From: Synergistaceae bacterium
Lineage (GTDB): Bacteria; Synergistota; Synergistia; Synergistales; Aminobacteriaceae
Length of the DNA stretch: 64,000 nt
Assembly: GCA_018436725.1 (NCBI GenBank)
Contig: JAHDKT010000053.1
Coordinates: 62,001-126,000 of the forward strand
Reading direction: 5' to 3'
The number at the start of each line of letters is the position of its first letter. Positions within the stretch are counted from its first letter, which is position 1. The notes under the pieces were generated by a model. That model was given only the letters and a program-made list of their open reading frames with translations. It was not told the DNA's origin and did not search any database. This document shows, piece after piece, positions 15,537 to 28,156 of the stretch. The position numbers were made by a program, and so were the translations under genes.

Positions 15537-15566
15537 TTGACAAATTCGGAAGGAATGACCTATGAT
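15537..15566 (+). promoter_or_regulatory. Promoter of the TRAP / D-aminoacylase operon
   Basis: TTGACA (15537-15542), 18-bp spacer, TATGAT (15561-15566), 67 bp before the GTG of the binding-protein gene. TTCCGAA (15518-15524) and TTCGGAA (15545-15551) form an inverted repeat overlapping the -35 side. It resembles the TTCCG/CGGAA arms of the operator candidate at 13646. Confidence 0.7.
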
Positions 15567-15632
15567 GGATTGTAAATTCTGAAGGCATAATTATGTGTAC
15601 TAAATTCTTTTTTATGTAAGGGGGAGAAAAGC

Positions 15633-16727
15633 GTGTGCAAGAGAAAAGGCCTGGGTGTAGGGAGTCTTCTTTTTTCTTTAGTGGTCGTTTGTTTCTTTTT
15701 CGGCGCGGCGAAGCTTCCAGCGGAAGCGGCACAGTACAAATGGAAGATGGCGATGCCTTGGCCTGTTCCTGCGCAGGATGCCTTCCACAAACAGTTTATT
15801 GAACTGGTGAAGGAGTATTCCGGAGGCAAGATCGAAATTGCATATTACCCCGACGGACAACTCGGAACGCATGATGAAATTTTTCATTCCGTGCAGGATG
15901 GATCGGTCGAGATAGGTTATTTTGCGCCATACGTCAACCTTGTTCCCGGCGGAGTTCTGAACTGGATGCCCTGGACTGTAATGAGCTGGCAGGCGGCGCA
16001 GATGGCCTTCGACAGAGACGACGGCATTCTCTGGGAGGTTATGGAGAAGGCTTATAATGAAGTCGGTATGAGTATGATCTATCAGGTCTCCTATGGTCCG
16101 TACGGGCTCGGAAACAATGTACGGCCTCTCAAGAGCCCCGCCGATCTTAAAAACCTCAAACTGAGAGTCTCCGCTTCTCTCGGACTGGTGCGCATGCTCC
16201 AAAATATGGGGAAGGGAACCGGCATGACGCTTGAGACGATACCATGGGGGGATCTCTACGACGCTCTCGGCAAGGGAGTCGTCGACGGCTGCTGGAGCAT
16301 GTGGCCTTCTCTTATCGAACTGCGTCACTCGGAAGTGCTTACGTACTACTCGGATTTGAATTTCGCGTGGGATATGAATAATGTCGTCATCAACAAGGAT
16401 ATCTGGGATTCGCTTCCCAAGGAACTCCAGGACGCTGTCGCGAAAGCATCCGAAGAAACGCAGAGGGCGCTCTTCGCAAACTCCGAGAAGCTTGAGAAAG
16501 AGTTCATTGAGAAACTGCAGGCGATGGAGAGGTTCAATATCACGTTTTTGTCGGACGAGGAGCGGGAAGGCTTCCGCAAGGCTTCCGACATGGGAGCCAT
16601 CTGGGACGAACTTTGCAAACCATGGCTCGAGAAGAACTACCCCGGGCAGAATATGACGGAAAAGGTGCAGGTCGAACTCGAAAAAATCCACCAGAAGGTT
16701 CTCGCCGAGAAGGCTGCCTCGAAGTAG
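15633..16727 (+). CDS. TRAP transporter solute-binding protein (DctP family)
   Basis: 364 residues. GTG start with AGGGGGAG upstream. Residues ~1-32 are a signal peptide (MCKRKG, long hydrophobic core, AEAA). DctP-family features are the YPDGQLGTHDEIFHSVQDG segment, DLKNLKLRVSA with the Arg that usually salt-bridges a carboxylate ligand, and the WGDLYDALGKGVVDGCWSM segment. Periplasmic receptor for the DctQM pair encoded downstream. Co-location with a D-aminoacylase suggests the ligand is an acylated amino acid or another organic acid (inference). An attenuator-like hairpin follows the stop, which should make receptor mRNA more abundant than permease mRNA. Confidence 0.94.
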   Translation: MCKRKGLGVGSLLFSLVVVCFFFGAAKLPAEAAQYKWKMAMPWPVPAQDAFHKQFIELVKEYSGGKIEIAYYPDGQLGTHDEIFHSVQDGSVEIGYFAPYVNLVPGGVLNWMPWTVMSWQAAQMAFDRDDGILWEVMEKAYNEVGMSMIYQVSYGPYGLGNNVRPLKSPADLKNLKLRVSASLGLVRMLQNMGKGTGMTLETIPWGDLYDALGKGVVDGCWSMWPSLIELRHSEVLTYYSDLNFAWDMNNVVINKDIWDSLPKELQDAVAKASEETQRALFANSEKLEKEFIEKLQAMERFNITFLSDEEREGFRKASDMGAIWDELCKPWLEKNYPGQNMTEKVQVELEKIHQKVLAEKAASK

Positions 16728-16776
16728 GACGACGCACTGTTCCACAAACGATAATTCGATTTAAGATTTCAATAGA

Positions 16777-16817
16777 AGGAGCACAGGGGAGAACGTTGTC
16801 TCTGTGCTCCTTTTTTA
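16777..16817 (+). terminator. Terminator/attenuator between dctP- and dctQ-like genes
   Basis: AAGGAGCACAG (16777-16787) pairs with CTGTGCTCCTT (16802-16812), followed by a run of T to 16816. It sits 50 bp after the receptor stop and 18 bp before the small permease gene, so it should allow only partial read-through. Confidence 0.8.
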
Positions 16818-16833
16818 AAAGAGGTGTTTTGGC

Positions 16834-17364
16834 ATGCATGTGCTCGCGAAGACGTTCAAACGATTGTTCGATCTGCTGGCTTTTATAGAAATTGTTGTTT
16901 GCTATGCGGGACTTCTTCTGGTGACCTTTCTGGTATTTTTCAATGTTCTCAATCGCTATTGGCTGCGGTTGGAAATCATGTGGGTGGGAGACTTTTCGCT
17001 CTATGTCTTCATGATTTTCGTCTTTTTCGCCGTTGCTTTCACGACGCGAGAAAAAGGGCACACCGCCGTGGAGATCCTTCCGAATAAAATTTTTAAAAAA
17101 TTCCCTGGAATACGTAAGGGGTATGGCATATTCATCTGTATTTTAAGCATATTTACGGCGATCCTTTTCACAATACCCGTCTACCATTTCGCCGCTAGAA
17201 GTATCCGCTACCCTCAGTACGGCACGCTGGTCCGATGGTTCAATACAAGCTGGATCATGCAGACGATGTTCATCGTTATGATTCTTGTCGCAGCTCACTT
17301 GCTTCAGAGGATGATCGTCGACGCACAGATGAAATCGTCCCGGACGGAGCCTGAAGAGGAATAG
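16834..17364 (+). CDS. TRAP transporter small permease subunit (DctQ family)
   Basis: 176 residues with four predicted membrane segments (about 20-42, 50-72, 92-115, 135-158), the normal DctQ topology. FNVLNRYWLRLEIMWVGDFSLYVFMIFVFFAVAF corresponds to the conserved N-R-Y...W-x-E-E region, with WVGD here in place of the usual W-x-EE. Inner membrane; pairs with the large subunit encoded 11 bp downstream. The SD AGAGGTG precedes the ATG. Confidence 0.92.
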   Translation: MHVLAKTFKRLFDLLAFIEIVVCYAGLLLVTFLVFFNVLNRYWLRLEIMWVGDFSLYVFMIFVFFAVAFTTREKGHTAVEILPNKIFKKFPGIRKGYGIFICILSIFTAILFTIPVYHFAARSIRYPQYGTLVRWFNTSWIMQTMFIVMILVAAHLLQRMIVDAQMKSSRTEPEEE

Positions 17365-17375
17365 GGGGTATTCAT

Positions 17376-18707
17376 ATGGAAATGGGAGCAATCACTGCGA
17401 TCGTCGTCTTCATGCTGACTTTGGCGCTCGGACTTCCTCTGGGGTGGGTCTTTCTGATAGGAACCATATCCGGAGTCTTTGCCCTGGGTGATTCAATGAA
17501 TTTCATGGCCAGCACTTTTTATCACTCGATCAATAACTATGTGCTTATGGCGGTCGTTTTCTTCATATTCGCCGGAAGCCTCATCTCCGTAACGAGTCTT
17601 GCCGACAGGATCGTGCGCTTCTCTCATGCGCTCGTCGGCCGGGTCCGGGGCGGTCTCGTGCTCGTGGGGATTGTCGCGACCGTTATTCTCAGCGCGCTCA
17701 CCGGTTCTTCATTGCCGACCATCTCGGCGCTTATCCCGCTTTTGGTGCCTCGCCTGGAAAAGCTCGGTTATAAAAAGGCCTATACAACCGCCGTGCTCTG
17801 CTCGTCCAGCTTTCTGGGGTACCTGATTCCTCCGAGCGTTCCGGCCTTGATATACTGCATGGTTGCACAGCAGTCGGTGGCTGCGCTTTTTTTGGCGACT
17901 GTCGTTCCGGGGTTGCTTCTGGCGGCAGGATACGCCGTCCTGAATTATTTCATATGCTCCCGTTATATGCTGCCTGTGGAGGGTGCGTCGGCAGAGGAGC
18001 TTCCCGCCGGTTCACGTCTGAAAGAGCTTCGCGCAGCGACGTGGTCGGCTCTTCCAGCCCTGGGAGTTCCCGTGGTCATACTCGTCGGCATCTACGGCGG
18101 GATTTTTACGCCCAACGAAGCCGGGGCGGTAGCTGTTGTGTATTGTCTCCTCATCGGATTTTTGGTATCTCGTGATCTCAATACAAAAACACTGAAGCAA
18201 GCTCTCTATTCAACCATTCTCTCCCAGGGAATGCTGGGGCTTCTTTTGGGCGGCGGCACAGTCTTCACCCGTTTCCTTATACGGGAGGGCGCTGCGCAGG
18301 CCTTCGCCGGCGCCATGCTTGGGATGTTCGACAGCAAAGTCATGGTTCTTCTCTCCGTGAACATTTTCCTTCTCATACTCGGCATGTTCATCGACGGTAT
18401 TCCAATACTGATACTGGCAGTTCCCATGATTCTCCCTCTCATGACGGAGCTTAACGTGAATCTCATCCATCTGGGAGCCATCGTCATCGTCAATGTAGGA
18501 CTGGGTGTCGTCTCTCCTCCCTATGCGATCTCGATATTCGTGGGGGCGCGACTCTCCGGAGTTTCTTACGGAGCGCTGCTCAAACCGATGATGTGGTTCT
18601 TTTTCCTCGTAGGGATACCGGTTCTCCTTTTGACGACCTACATTCCCGCACTTTCCTGCTGGCTGCCGACGCTCGTTCTCGGGCCGCGCTTTGTGGGTCC
18701 CTGGTAA
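17376..18707 (+). CDS. TRAP transporter large permease subunit (DctM family)
   Basis: 443 residues, about 12 membrane segments. ALTGSSLPTISAL, the SFLGYLIPPSVPALIYC segment, GIYGGIFTPNEAGAVAVVYCL and GLGVVSPPYAISIFV are the DctM signatures around the sodium and substrate sites. It is the catalytic membrane subunit of a sodium-coupled importer with the receptor at 15633. SD AGGGGG upstream. The D-aminoacylase gene starts 39 bp after its stop, so they share an operon. Confidence 0.95.
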   Translation: MEMGAITAIVVFMLTLALGLPLGWVFLIGTISGVFALGDSMNFMASTFYHSINNYVLMAVVFFIFAGSLISVTSLADRIVRFSHALVGRVRGGLVLVGIVATVILSALTGSSLPTISALIPLLVPRLEKLGYKKAYTTAVLCSSSFLGYLIPPSVPALIYCMVAQQSVAALFLATVVPGLLLAAGYAVLNYFICSRYMLPVEGASAEELPAGSRLKELRAATWSALPALGVPVVILVGIYGGIFTPNEAGAVAVVYCLLIGFLVSRDLNTKTLKQALYSTILSQGMLGLLLGGGTVFTRFLIREGAAQAFAGAMLGMFDSKVMVLLSVNIFLLILGMFIDGIPILILAVPMILPLMTELNVNLIHLGAIVIVNVGLGVVSPPYAISIFVGARLSGVSYGALLKPMMWFFFLVGIPVLLLTTYIPALSCWLPTLVLGPRFVGPW

Positions 18708-18746
18708 ACAACGGGATCGTACTATGAAAGGAGGCATTTTGAAAGA

Positions 18747-20372
18747 ATGCCACAACATTTCGACATGGTGCTCAAGGGTGGACGCATTTTCGACGGAACG
18801 GGCAATCCGTCCTACGTCGCCGATATCGGGATAACTGAAAGCCGCATCGCCCGAATAGGCTACATAGAGGAGGATGCGTCGGAGATAGCCGACGTTCGAG
18901 GGTTTGCAGTTTCTCCCGGTTTCATAGATCTTCATAATCACAGCGATCATACGATCCTTCCTTTCCCCGATGCGGAGAATTACATCATGCAGGGGGTTAC
19001 CACGTCTCTTGGCGGTAATTGCGGTATCTCGATGGCGCCGTTGAGCGCGGATTTTTGCAAACTGACCCGCGATTATCTTTCTCCTTTTCTACACCCTGGA
19101 TACGAATACGGCTGGGACTGGAAGAACACGGGCGAGTTCTCCAGGAAGATCCAGGAGAATGGAACGACGCAGAACGTCGGGTTTCTCATCGGCCACGGAA
19201 CCCTGAGGATTGCTGTAAAGGGGTTCGACAGAGGGGCATGCAGCCCGGAAGAGATGCGAAAAATGCGCGCACTCCTTGATGAGGCGATGGAAGAAGGGGC
19301 TTTCGGCCTCTCCGCAGGGCTCATTTACTCTCCTGGAAGCTATGCTTCAGAGGAAGAATTAAGCGAACTTACCGCTCGAATCGGCAAAATAGGAGGATTT
19401 TTTGCTCTCCATATGCGAAACGAGAGCGATCAATTGATCGAGTCCGTCGAAGAGGCGGTCAGGATAACGGAAAAGAGCGGGGCAGCGCTCCATATTTCTC
19501 ATCTGAAGGCTGGAGGCCGGCCGAACTGGGGCAAGGTTCACGGCGCTCTCGCGGTGATGGATGAGGCTCGGGCGCGAGGGATGAACGTCACGTGCGACGC
19601 ATATCCGTACAACGCGGGGATGACGACGATTACGGCTCTTCTGCCTCCATGGACGCTTGAAGGCGGCGTGAATGCGCTGCTCTCACGCCTCGGCGATCCC
19701 GACAGCCGGGAAACAATCATCCGCGATCTTAGAGAAGGCGCCGTAGGATTCGAGAATTGGCTCAGGAACATAGGTTGTTCGAACGTCGGAATAGCCGCTT
19801 GTCCCTCGGCAAGAAGATACGAAGGTATGACGCTTCAAGAGATAGCTCGGGAAAAATCACCTGAATTCCATGAGGGATTTCTGAACTGGCTCATCGAGGT
19901 CGAATGCAACGCCACGATGGTTCTTTTCAGCCTGTATGAAGACGATGTCGATTTCGTTATCAGTCACCCGTTGTCATGCGTTGTGTCCGACGGATGGATC
20001 ACGTCTCCGAAAGCCGGAGGGAAGCCTCATCCGCGCGGTTACGGAACATTTCCCCGGTTCCTCGCTCGGTATGTGCGCGAGAAGCGCCTTTTGAGTCTGG
20101 AAGAGGCCGTTCGCAAGATCACGTCTCTGCCTGCTTCGATTATGTGCCTGAAAGACAGAGGGATGATCAGGGAAGGTTTTCGGGCGGACCTCGTTGTATT
20201 CGATCCCGCGAAAATCCGTGACAAGGCCACTTTCGAAGAACCGCATCAGTTTCCTGAAGGAATCCACAGTGTTGTGGTGAATGGTCGAAAGGTCGTATCC
20301 GGAGGGTGCCTCACGGGCGCCAGGCCGGGTAATGTCTTGATAAAAGGAGAGTATAGTCTTGAGTCTTCATGA
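18747..20372 (+). CDS. N-acyl-D-amino-acid deacylase (D-aminoacylase-type amidohydrolase)
   Basis: 541 residues, full length for the family. Zinc-site motifs: HNHSD (His63, His65), GGNCGIS (Cys92, the bridging Cys typical of D-aminoacylase), FALHMRNE, ALHISHLK and VVSDGW (catalytic Asp). FEEPHQFPEGIHSVVVNG is the usual C-terminal block. It hydrolyses N-acyl-D-amino acids to the acid and the free D-amino acid in the cytoplasm (no signal peptide). AAAGGAGG lies 13 nt before the ATG, slightly long. Being last in the TRAP operon suggests the transporter brings in its substrate. A C-terminal stub of a second enzyme of this family follows directly. Confidence 0.92.
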   Translation: MPQHFDMVLKGGRIFDGTGNPSYVADIGITESRIARIGYIEEDASEIADVRGFAVSPGFIDLHNHSDHTILPFPDAENYIMQGVTTSLGGNCGISMAPLSADFCKLTRDYLSPFLHPGYEYGWDWKNTGEFSRKIQENGTTQNVGFLIGHGTLRIAVKGFDRGACSPEEMRKMRALLDEAMEEGAFGLSAGLIYSPGSYASEEELSELTARIGKIGGFFALHMRNESDQLIESVEEAVRITEKSGAALHISHLKAGGRPNWGKVHGALAVMDEARARGMNVTCDAYPYNAGMTTITALLPPWTLEGGVNALLSRLGDPDSRETIIRDLREGAVGFENWLRNIGCSNVGIAACPSARRYEGMTLQEIAREKSPEFHEGFLNWLIEVECNATMVLFSLYEDDVDFVISHPLSCVVSDGWITSPKAGGKPHPRGYGTFPRFLARYVREKRLLSLEEAVRKITSLPASIMCLKDRGMIREGFRADLVVFDPAKIRDKATFEEPHQFPEGIHSVVVNGRKVVSGGCLTGARPGNVLIKGEYSLESS

Positions 20373-20411
20373 TTCTTCGTGGTGATTCAGAGCAACGCTT
20401 TCTCGTAAACC

Positions 20412-20552
20412 TCGCATTCCGCGATGTTCGAAGATTCCGCCCGTTATCCGGAGGGAATAACGATGGTGATGGTTTCCGGAGAAGTTGCGATGAAAGACGG
20501 CGTTCTCACCTCGTCCCGTCAGGGAAATGCTCTTCGAAAAAGATTTCGTTGA
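20412..20552 (+). pseudogene. C-terminal stub of a second D-aminoacylase-like gene
   Basis: In one frame 20424-20552 reads MFEDSARYPEGI, then VSGEVAMKDGVLTSSRQGNA, then RKRFR and a stop. This lines up with the end of the intact enzyme just upstream (FEEPHQFPEGI, VNGRKVVSGGCLTGARPGNV). Nothing of the catalytic domain remains and an in-frame stop lies just before it. The two copies differ clearly, so this is the residue of a distinct paralogue lost by deletion, not a fresh tandem duplicate. Confidence 0.65.
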
Positions 20553-20559
20553 GCAACGG

Positions 20560-20582
20560 AAACGGGTTCGGAGCCCGTTTTT
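20560..20582 (+). terminator. Intrinsic terminator of the TRAP / D-aminoacylase operon
   Basis: AAACGGG (20560-20566), loop of 7, CCCGTTT (20574-20580) and TT. It lies between the D-aminoacylase stub and the convergent SGNH gene (stop at 20612), so it may act in both directions. Confidence 0.7.
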
Positions 20583-20611
20583 CAACTAGGAGAGCGTCCT
20601 TTTCCCTGCAT

Positions 20612-21250
20612 TTACCGGAGATACGGCGCCATCGCCTTCGCGATGCGCTCCGCCATGATGCGGTAGCCTGCGGCGTTGGGGTGAATTCCGTCCGCCATCA
20701 GCTCCGGCTTCCCGAGGATATCTTTCAGGACGTCGGGGACGAGCACGGAGCCCGTGTTCTTCGCCGCCTCGAAGTAGCGCTTGCCGACAGGAGCGAGCAG
20801 CGGCAAGCCCTCGAGCCCGGCGACGAAGACGAGCGCTCCTTCCTCCTGGATTCTCCGGATCATCGTCTCAAGGAGGGAGAAGCTCTCGTCGAGGTCCATC
20901 CGGCGGAGCATGTCGTTCCCGCCGAGCAGCACGACGACGATCGACGGGGAGCGCTCCAGCACTTTTTCCAGGCGTTCATACGCCCTGGCGACGGTATCCC
21001 CGTCGACGCCCATGTTCTCCACCGAGCGTCCCAGCAACGAGGAGAGCGCGGCGGGATAGGAATTTTCCGCTCCCTCCGCGCCCCTGCCCGCAGTCAGACT
21101 GTCGCCGAAGGCGACCACGGGGCCGAACGCCGCAGGAGGGGCGTTCCGTATCCTCCACGAGTTGACTCGGGAGGGGCCGAAGAACCAGTAGAACGCAGCT
21201 CCGGCAAGCAGGAGCAGAAGAAAAAACAGAAGGCGTCTTTGAATCGACAC
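20612..21250 (-). CDS. SGNH/GDSL esterase (TesA/arylesterase-like), membrane-anchored or exported
   Basis: 212 residues. Residues 7-24 are a hydrophobic anchor or signal. Block I AFGDSLTAG gives Ser51, GGND is block III, and DGIHPNAAGY supplies the catalytic Asp and His. This set fits the lysophospholipase/arylesterase TesA subgroup, which hydrolyses acyl esters outside the cytoplasm. GTG start with GGAGG about 12 nt upstream. It is 128 bp downstream of the S9 peptidase on the same strand, with an inverted repeat GTTTCCCC/GGGGAAAC (21287-21319) in the gap. Its 3-prime end is the source of the fragment at 15313. Confidence 0.88.
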   Translation of the reverse strand: MSIQRRLLFFLLLLLAGAAFYWFFGPSRVNSWRIRNAPPAAFGPVVAFGDSLTAGRGAEGAENSYPAALSSLLGRSVENMGVDGDTVARAYERLEKVLERSPSIVVVLLGGNDMLRRMDLDESFSLLETMIRRIQEEGALVFVAGLEGLPLLAPVGKRYFEAAKNTGSVLVPDVLKDILGKPELMADGIHPNAAGYRIMAERIAKAMAPYLR

Positions 21251-21378
21251 TATTCTCTCTCACCTCCGGAGAGGGTATGAAATACGGTTTCCCCGAATAT
21301 CCCGGTCGTTAGGGGAAACGCGCCGCGTTTCAGCGGCACGTCGTCTTCCCGGCTTTATGTTTTCGACCGCAGTCCGCG

Positions 21379-23271
21379 CTACTCGGCGAGGCTCCCCAGA
21401 TGTCTGGAAAAAAAGCGCTCCATGGCGCGGTAGAAGTCGAAACGGTTCTCCTCGTTGAGAAATCCGTGTCCTTCATTCTCCTTGACCATGTACTCCACGT
21501 CGACGCCACGCTTCCGTAGCGCCTCCACGATCTGATCCGATTCGGCCTTCTTGACGCGAGGGTCGTTGGCTCCCTGAGCGACGAAGAGAGGCGCCCGGAT
21601 GTTGTCGGCATGAAAGACGGGGGACGCCGCTTTCAGAAGCTCCCGTTCCTTTTCCGGGTGGCCGATCTGCTCGTACATCATCTCCCGGCCGAGTTCCCAA
21701 TAGGGAGGAATGGTTTCGAGCAGCGTAAAGATGTTCGAGACGCCGACGTAGTCGACGCCGCAGGCGTACAGCTCGGGGGTGAAGGCCAGTCCGGCGAGCA
21801 CCGCGTATCCGCCGTAGGAGCCGCCGTAGATTCCGACGCGCTTCGGGTCCGCGATTCCTTGATCGACCAGCCACTTCACCCCGTCGGAAATGTCGTCCTG
21901 CATCGCGCGCCCCCACTGTTTGAACCCCGCCTCCCAGAACGCCCGGCCGTACCCCGTGGAACCTCGAAAGTTCATCTGCAGCACGGCGAGCCCCCGATCG
22001 GCCAGGAACTGCACCTCGTTGTCGAAACCCCAAAAGTCGCGCGCCCATGGCCCACCGTGAGGGTGGATCACAACAGGAAGGTTTTTCCCGTCGCTCCCCG
22101 TCGGTATCGTGAGATAGCCGTTGATGGTCAACCCGTCCCGAGCGACGTAGGAGATCGGCTTCATATGCGCCATGCGTTCCTCCGGAAGCCATGGAGTCGG
22201 ATCGGCCAGCTTGCGGAACGCTTCCGTCCTTCGATCGAAAAAGTAGTAAGCCCCCCGCGTCCGGTCGCTTCCGGCGTGAAGAAGCACCTTGTCTTCATCC
22301 TTGCTGGAGGAGACGACCGTCACCTCGTATCCGGGCAGCCGGGATTCCAGCTCTCTTTGGAGCGCGGCCCGCTCTTCGTCGAAGAAGTGGTACTGAAACC
22401 GATCGGTTATGAAGGCCGCTCCTGTGAGTGTTTTTCTCTTTCGGGAGAAGAGAAGATGTTCGACGTCGACCTCCGGATGTTCGAAAAGCAGCTTCTCGTT
22501 CTTCGCTGTCATCGGGTCGAAGATATAGATCGCCGACGTGTTCCGTCCGAGGTTGGATGCGACGTAGAGTTTTTTATTGTCGAAGGTGAAGAAGAAAGGG
22601 TATACGCTCTCTCTGAAGTTGGTGGTCAGCAACGTCCGAAAAGGAAGCCCTTCCGCATCGCGATAGAGCAGCGAGGTATTCACGCCGTCGCTTCTTATCG
22701 CGACGCGGAGTTTGCCGTCGTGGTCGGTCCCCCATTCCGCTATGTCTCCCGGATTTTCTTCTACGAGAGCAAGGGCTCCCGAAGAAAGAGAAAGGCGGTA
22801 GACGTCGTGTATCCGCGGATCTCTCCGATTCATGCCGACGAGCATTTCGTCGTCCTGCTCTTCAAGAGGATCGACGATGGTAACCCGGACATTCTCGAAC
22901 GGCGTGAGGTCGCGAGCCTCGCTCCCGTCGGCGTTCACGGCGTACAGACGATAGTTTTCGTCTCCGCCGGAATCTTGCAGGTAGACGATTCTGTCGTTCC
23001 CGGCCCAGAAGCAGGCTAATATATCGCGCTCGGCGGCGGAGGTGACGCGAATCGCCTCTTCCTCGTCGACCTTCTGTACGAAGATATTCAGGCGACGATT
23101 CCAGGAGGCGCGGTACAGAATGCGCGTTCCGTCGGGAGAGAGTTGAAAACCGCATTTCTCAGGGTTTCGGAAAAAATCCTCCATCGGTATGAGCTTCTCC
23201 GCCGCCGTCGATGGAAGGAGAAGAGAGAAGATGCCGAAAATCGCCGCGATAACAATGGGAAAAAGTCTCAT
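21379..23271 (-). CDS. S9 family prolyl oligopeptidase-type peptidase, exported
   Basis: 630 residues. Residues 1-24 form a signal peptide (ending STAA). A beta-propeller follows (WD/TolB-like repeats, e.g. FQLSPDGTRILY, IYIFDPMTAK), then an alpha/beta-hydrolase domain from about residue 375. GGSYGG gives the nucleophile Ser485, GANDPR Asp570 and NEGHGF His602, a complete triad. HPHGGPWARD is the oxyanion segment. Acylaminoacyl or dipeptidyl peptidase activity on short peptides in the periplasm is expected. The SD GGAGG precedes the ATG and a TTGACA-N17-TACCAT promoter lies 58 bp upstream. A second, cytoplasmic-type S9 enzyme is encoded at 42684. Confidence 0.92.
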   Translation of the reverse strand: MRLFPIVIAAIFGIFSLLLPSTAAEKLIPMEDFFRNPEKCGFQLSPDGTRILYRASWNRRLNIFVQKVDEEEAIRVTSAAERDILACFWAGNDRIVYLQDSGGDENYRLYAVNADGSEARDLTPFENVRVTIVDPLEEQDDEMLVGMNRRDPRIHDVYRLSLSSGALALVEENPGDIAEWGTDHDGKLRVAIRSDGVNTSLLYRDAEGLPFRTLLTTNFRESVYPFFFTFDNKKLYVASNLGRNTSAIYIFDPMTAKNEKLLFEHPEVDVEHLLFSRKRKTLTGAAFITDRFQYHFFDEERAALQRELESRLPGYEVTVVSSSKDEDKVLLHAGSDRTRGAYYFFDRRTEAFRKLADPTPWLPEERMAHMKPISYVARDGLTINGYLTIPTGSDGKNLPVVIHPHGGPWARDFWGFDNEVQFLADRGLAVLQMNFRGSTGYGRAFWEAGFKQWGRAMQDDISDGVKWLVDQGIADPKRVGIYGGSYGGYAVLAGLAFTPELYACGVDYVGVSNIFTLLETIPPYWELGREMMYEQIGHPEKERELLKAASPVFHADNIRAPLFVAQGANDPRVKKAESDQIVEALRKRGVDVEYMVKENEGHGFLNEENRFDFYRAMERFFSRHLGSLAE

Positions 23272-23328
23272 AATACGATTCCTCCGCTGTTTTTTGTCTT
23301 GTGTAGGACATGGGGCTCTCTACGGCGA

Positions 23329-23357
23329 ATGGTAGCGAGGAGGTGTTTTTTTGTCAA
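23329..23357 (-). promoter_or_regulatory. Promoter of the S9 peptidase gene
   Basis: Minus strand TTGACA (23357-23352), 17-bp spacer, TACCAT (23334-23329). Consensus -35, 4/6 -10. Confidence 0.55.
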
Positions 23358-23456
23358 GGGGACGCGGATTCCGGCTGTGTTGCGGCGGGGGCGCTCCGAA
23401 TACTCGTCGGAAACAGAGGAGGTGCTCCGATTTCTTTCGCCATCTTCCGGCTCCGT

Positions 23457-23486
23457 TTGCAGAAAAAAGGGGTGGTCGGGTACAAT
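23457..23486 (+). promoter_or_regulatory. Promoter of the topoisomerase operon
   Basis: TTGCAG (23457-23462), 18-bp spacer, TACAAT (23481-23486), about 105 bp upstream of the subunit A start. The region 23358-23456 between the divergent promoters shows nothing else. Confidence 0.5.
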
Positions 23487-23590
23487 AGCCTTCCGAATGC
23501 CGGAACCTTCCTTCGCGAAGATCGCGTCCGGCGGCGGGAATCCGCACCGGAAAGCATTCCGCCGACACCTCAAGAACAAGGAGACCATCC

Positions 23591-28104
<4,514 letters not shown>

Positions 28105-28156
28105 CGCGAAGAAAACGAGGGGCGCGGAGCCCCGGAACGAAGAATGGAGGAACATA

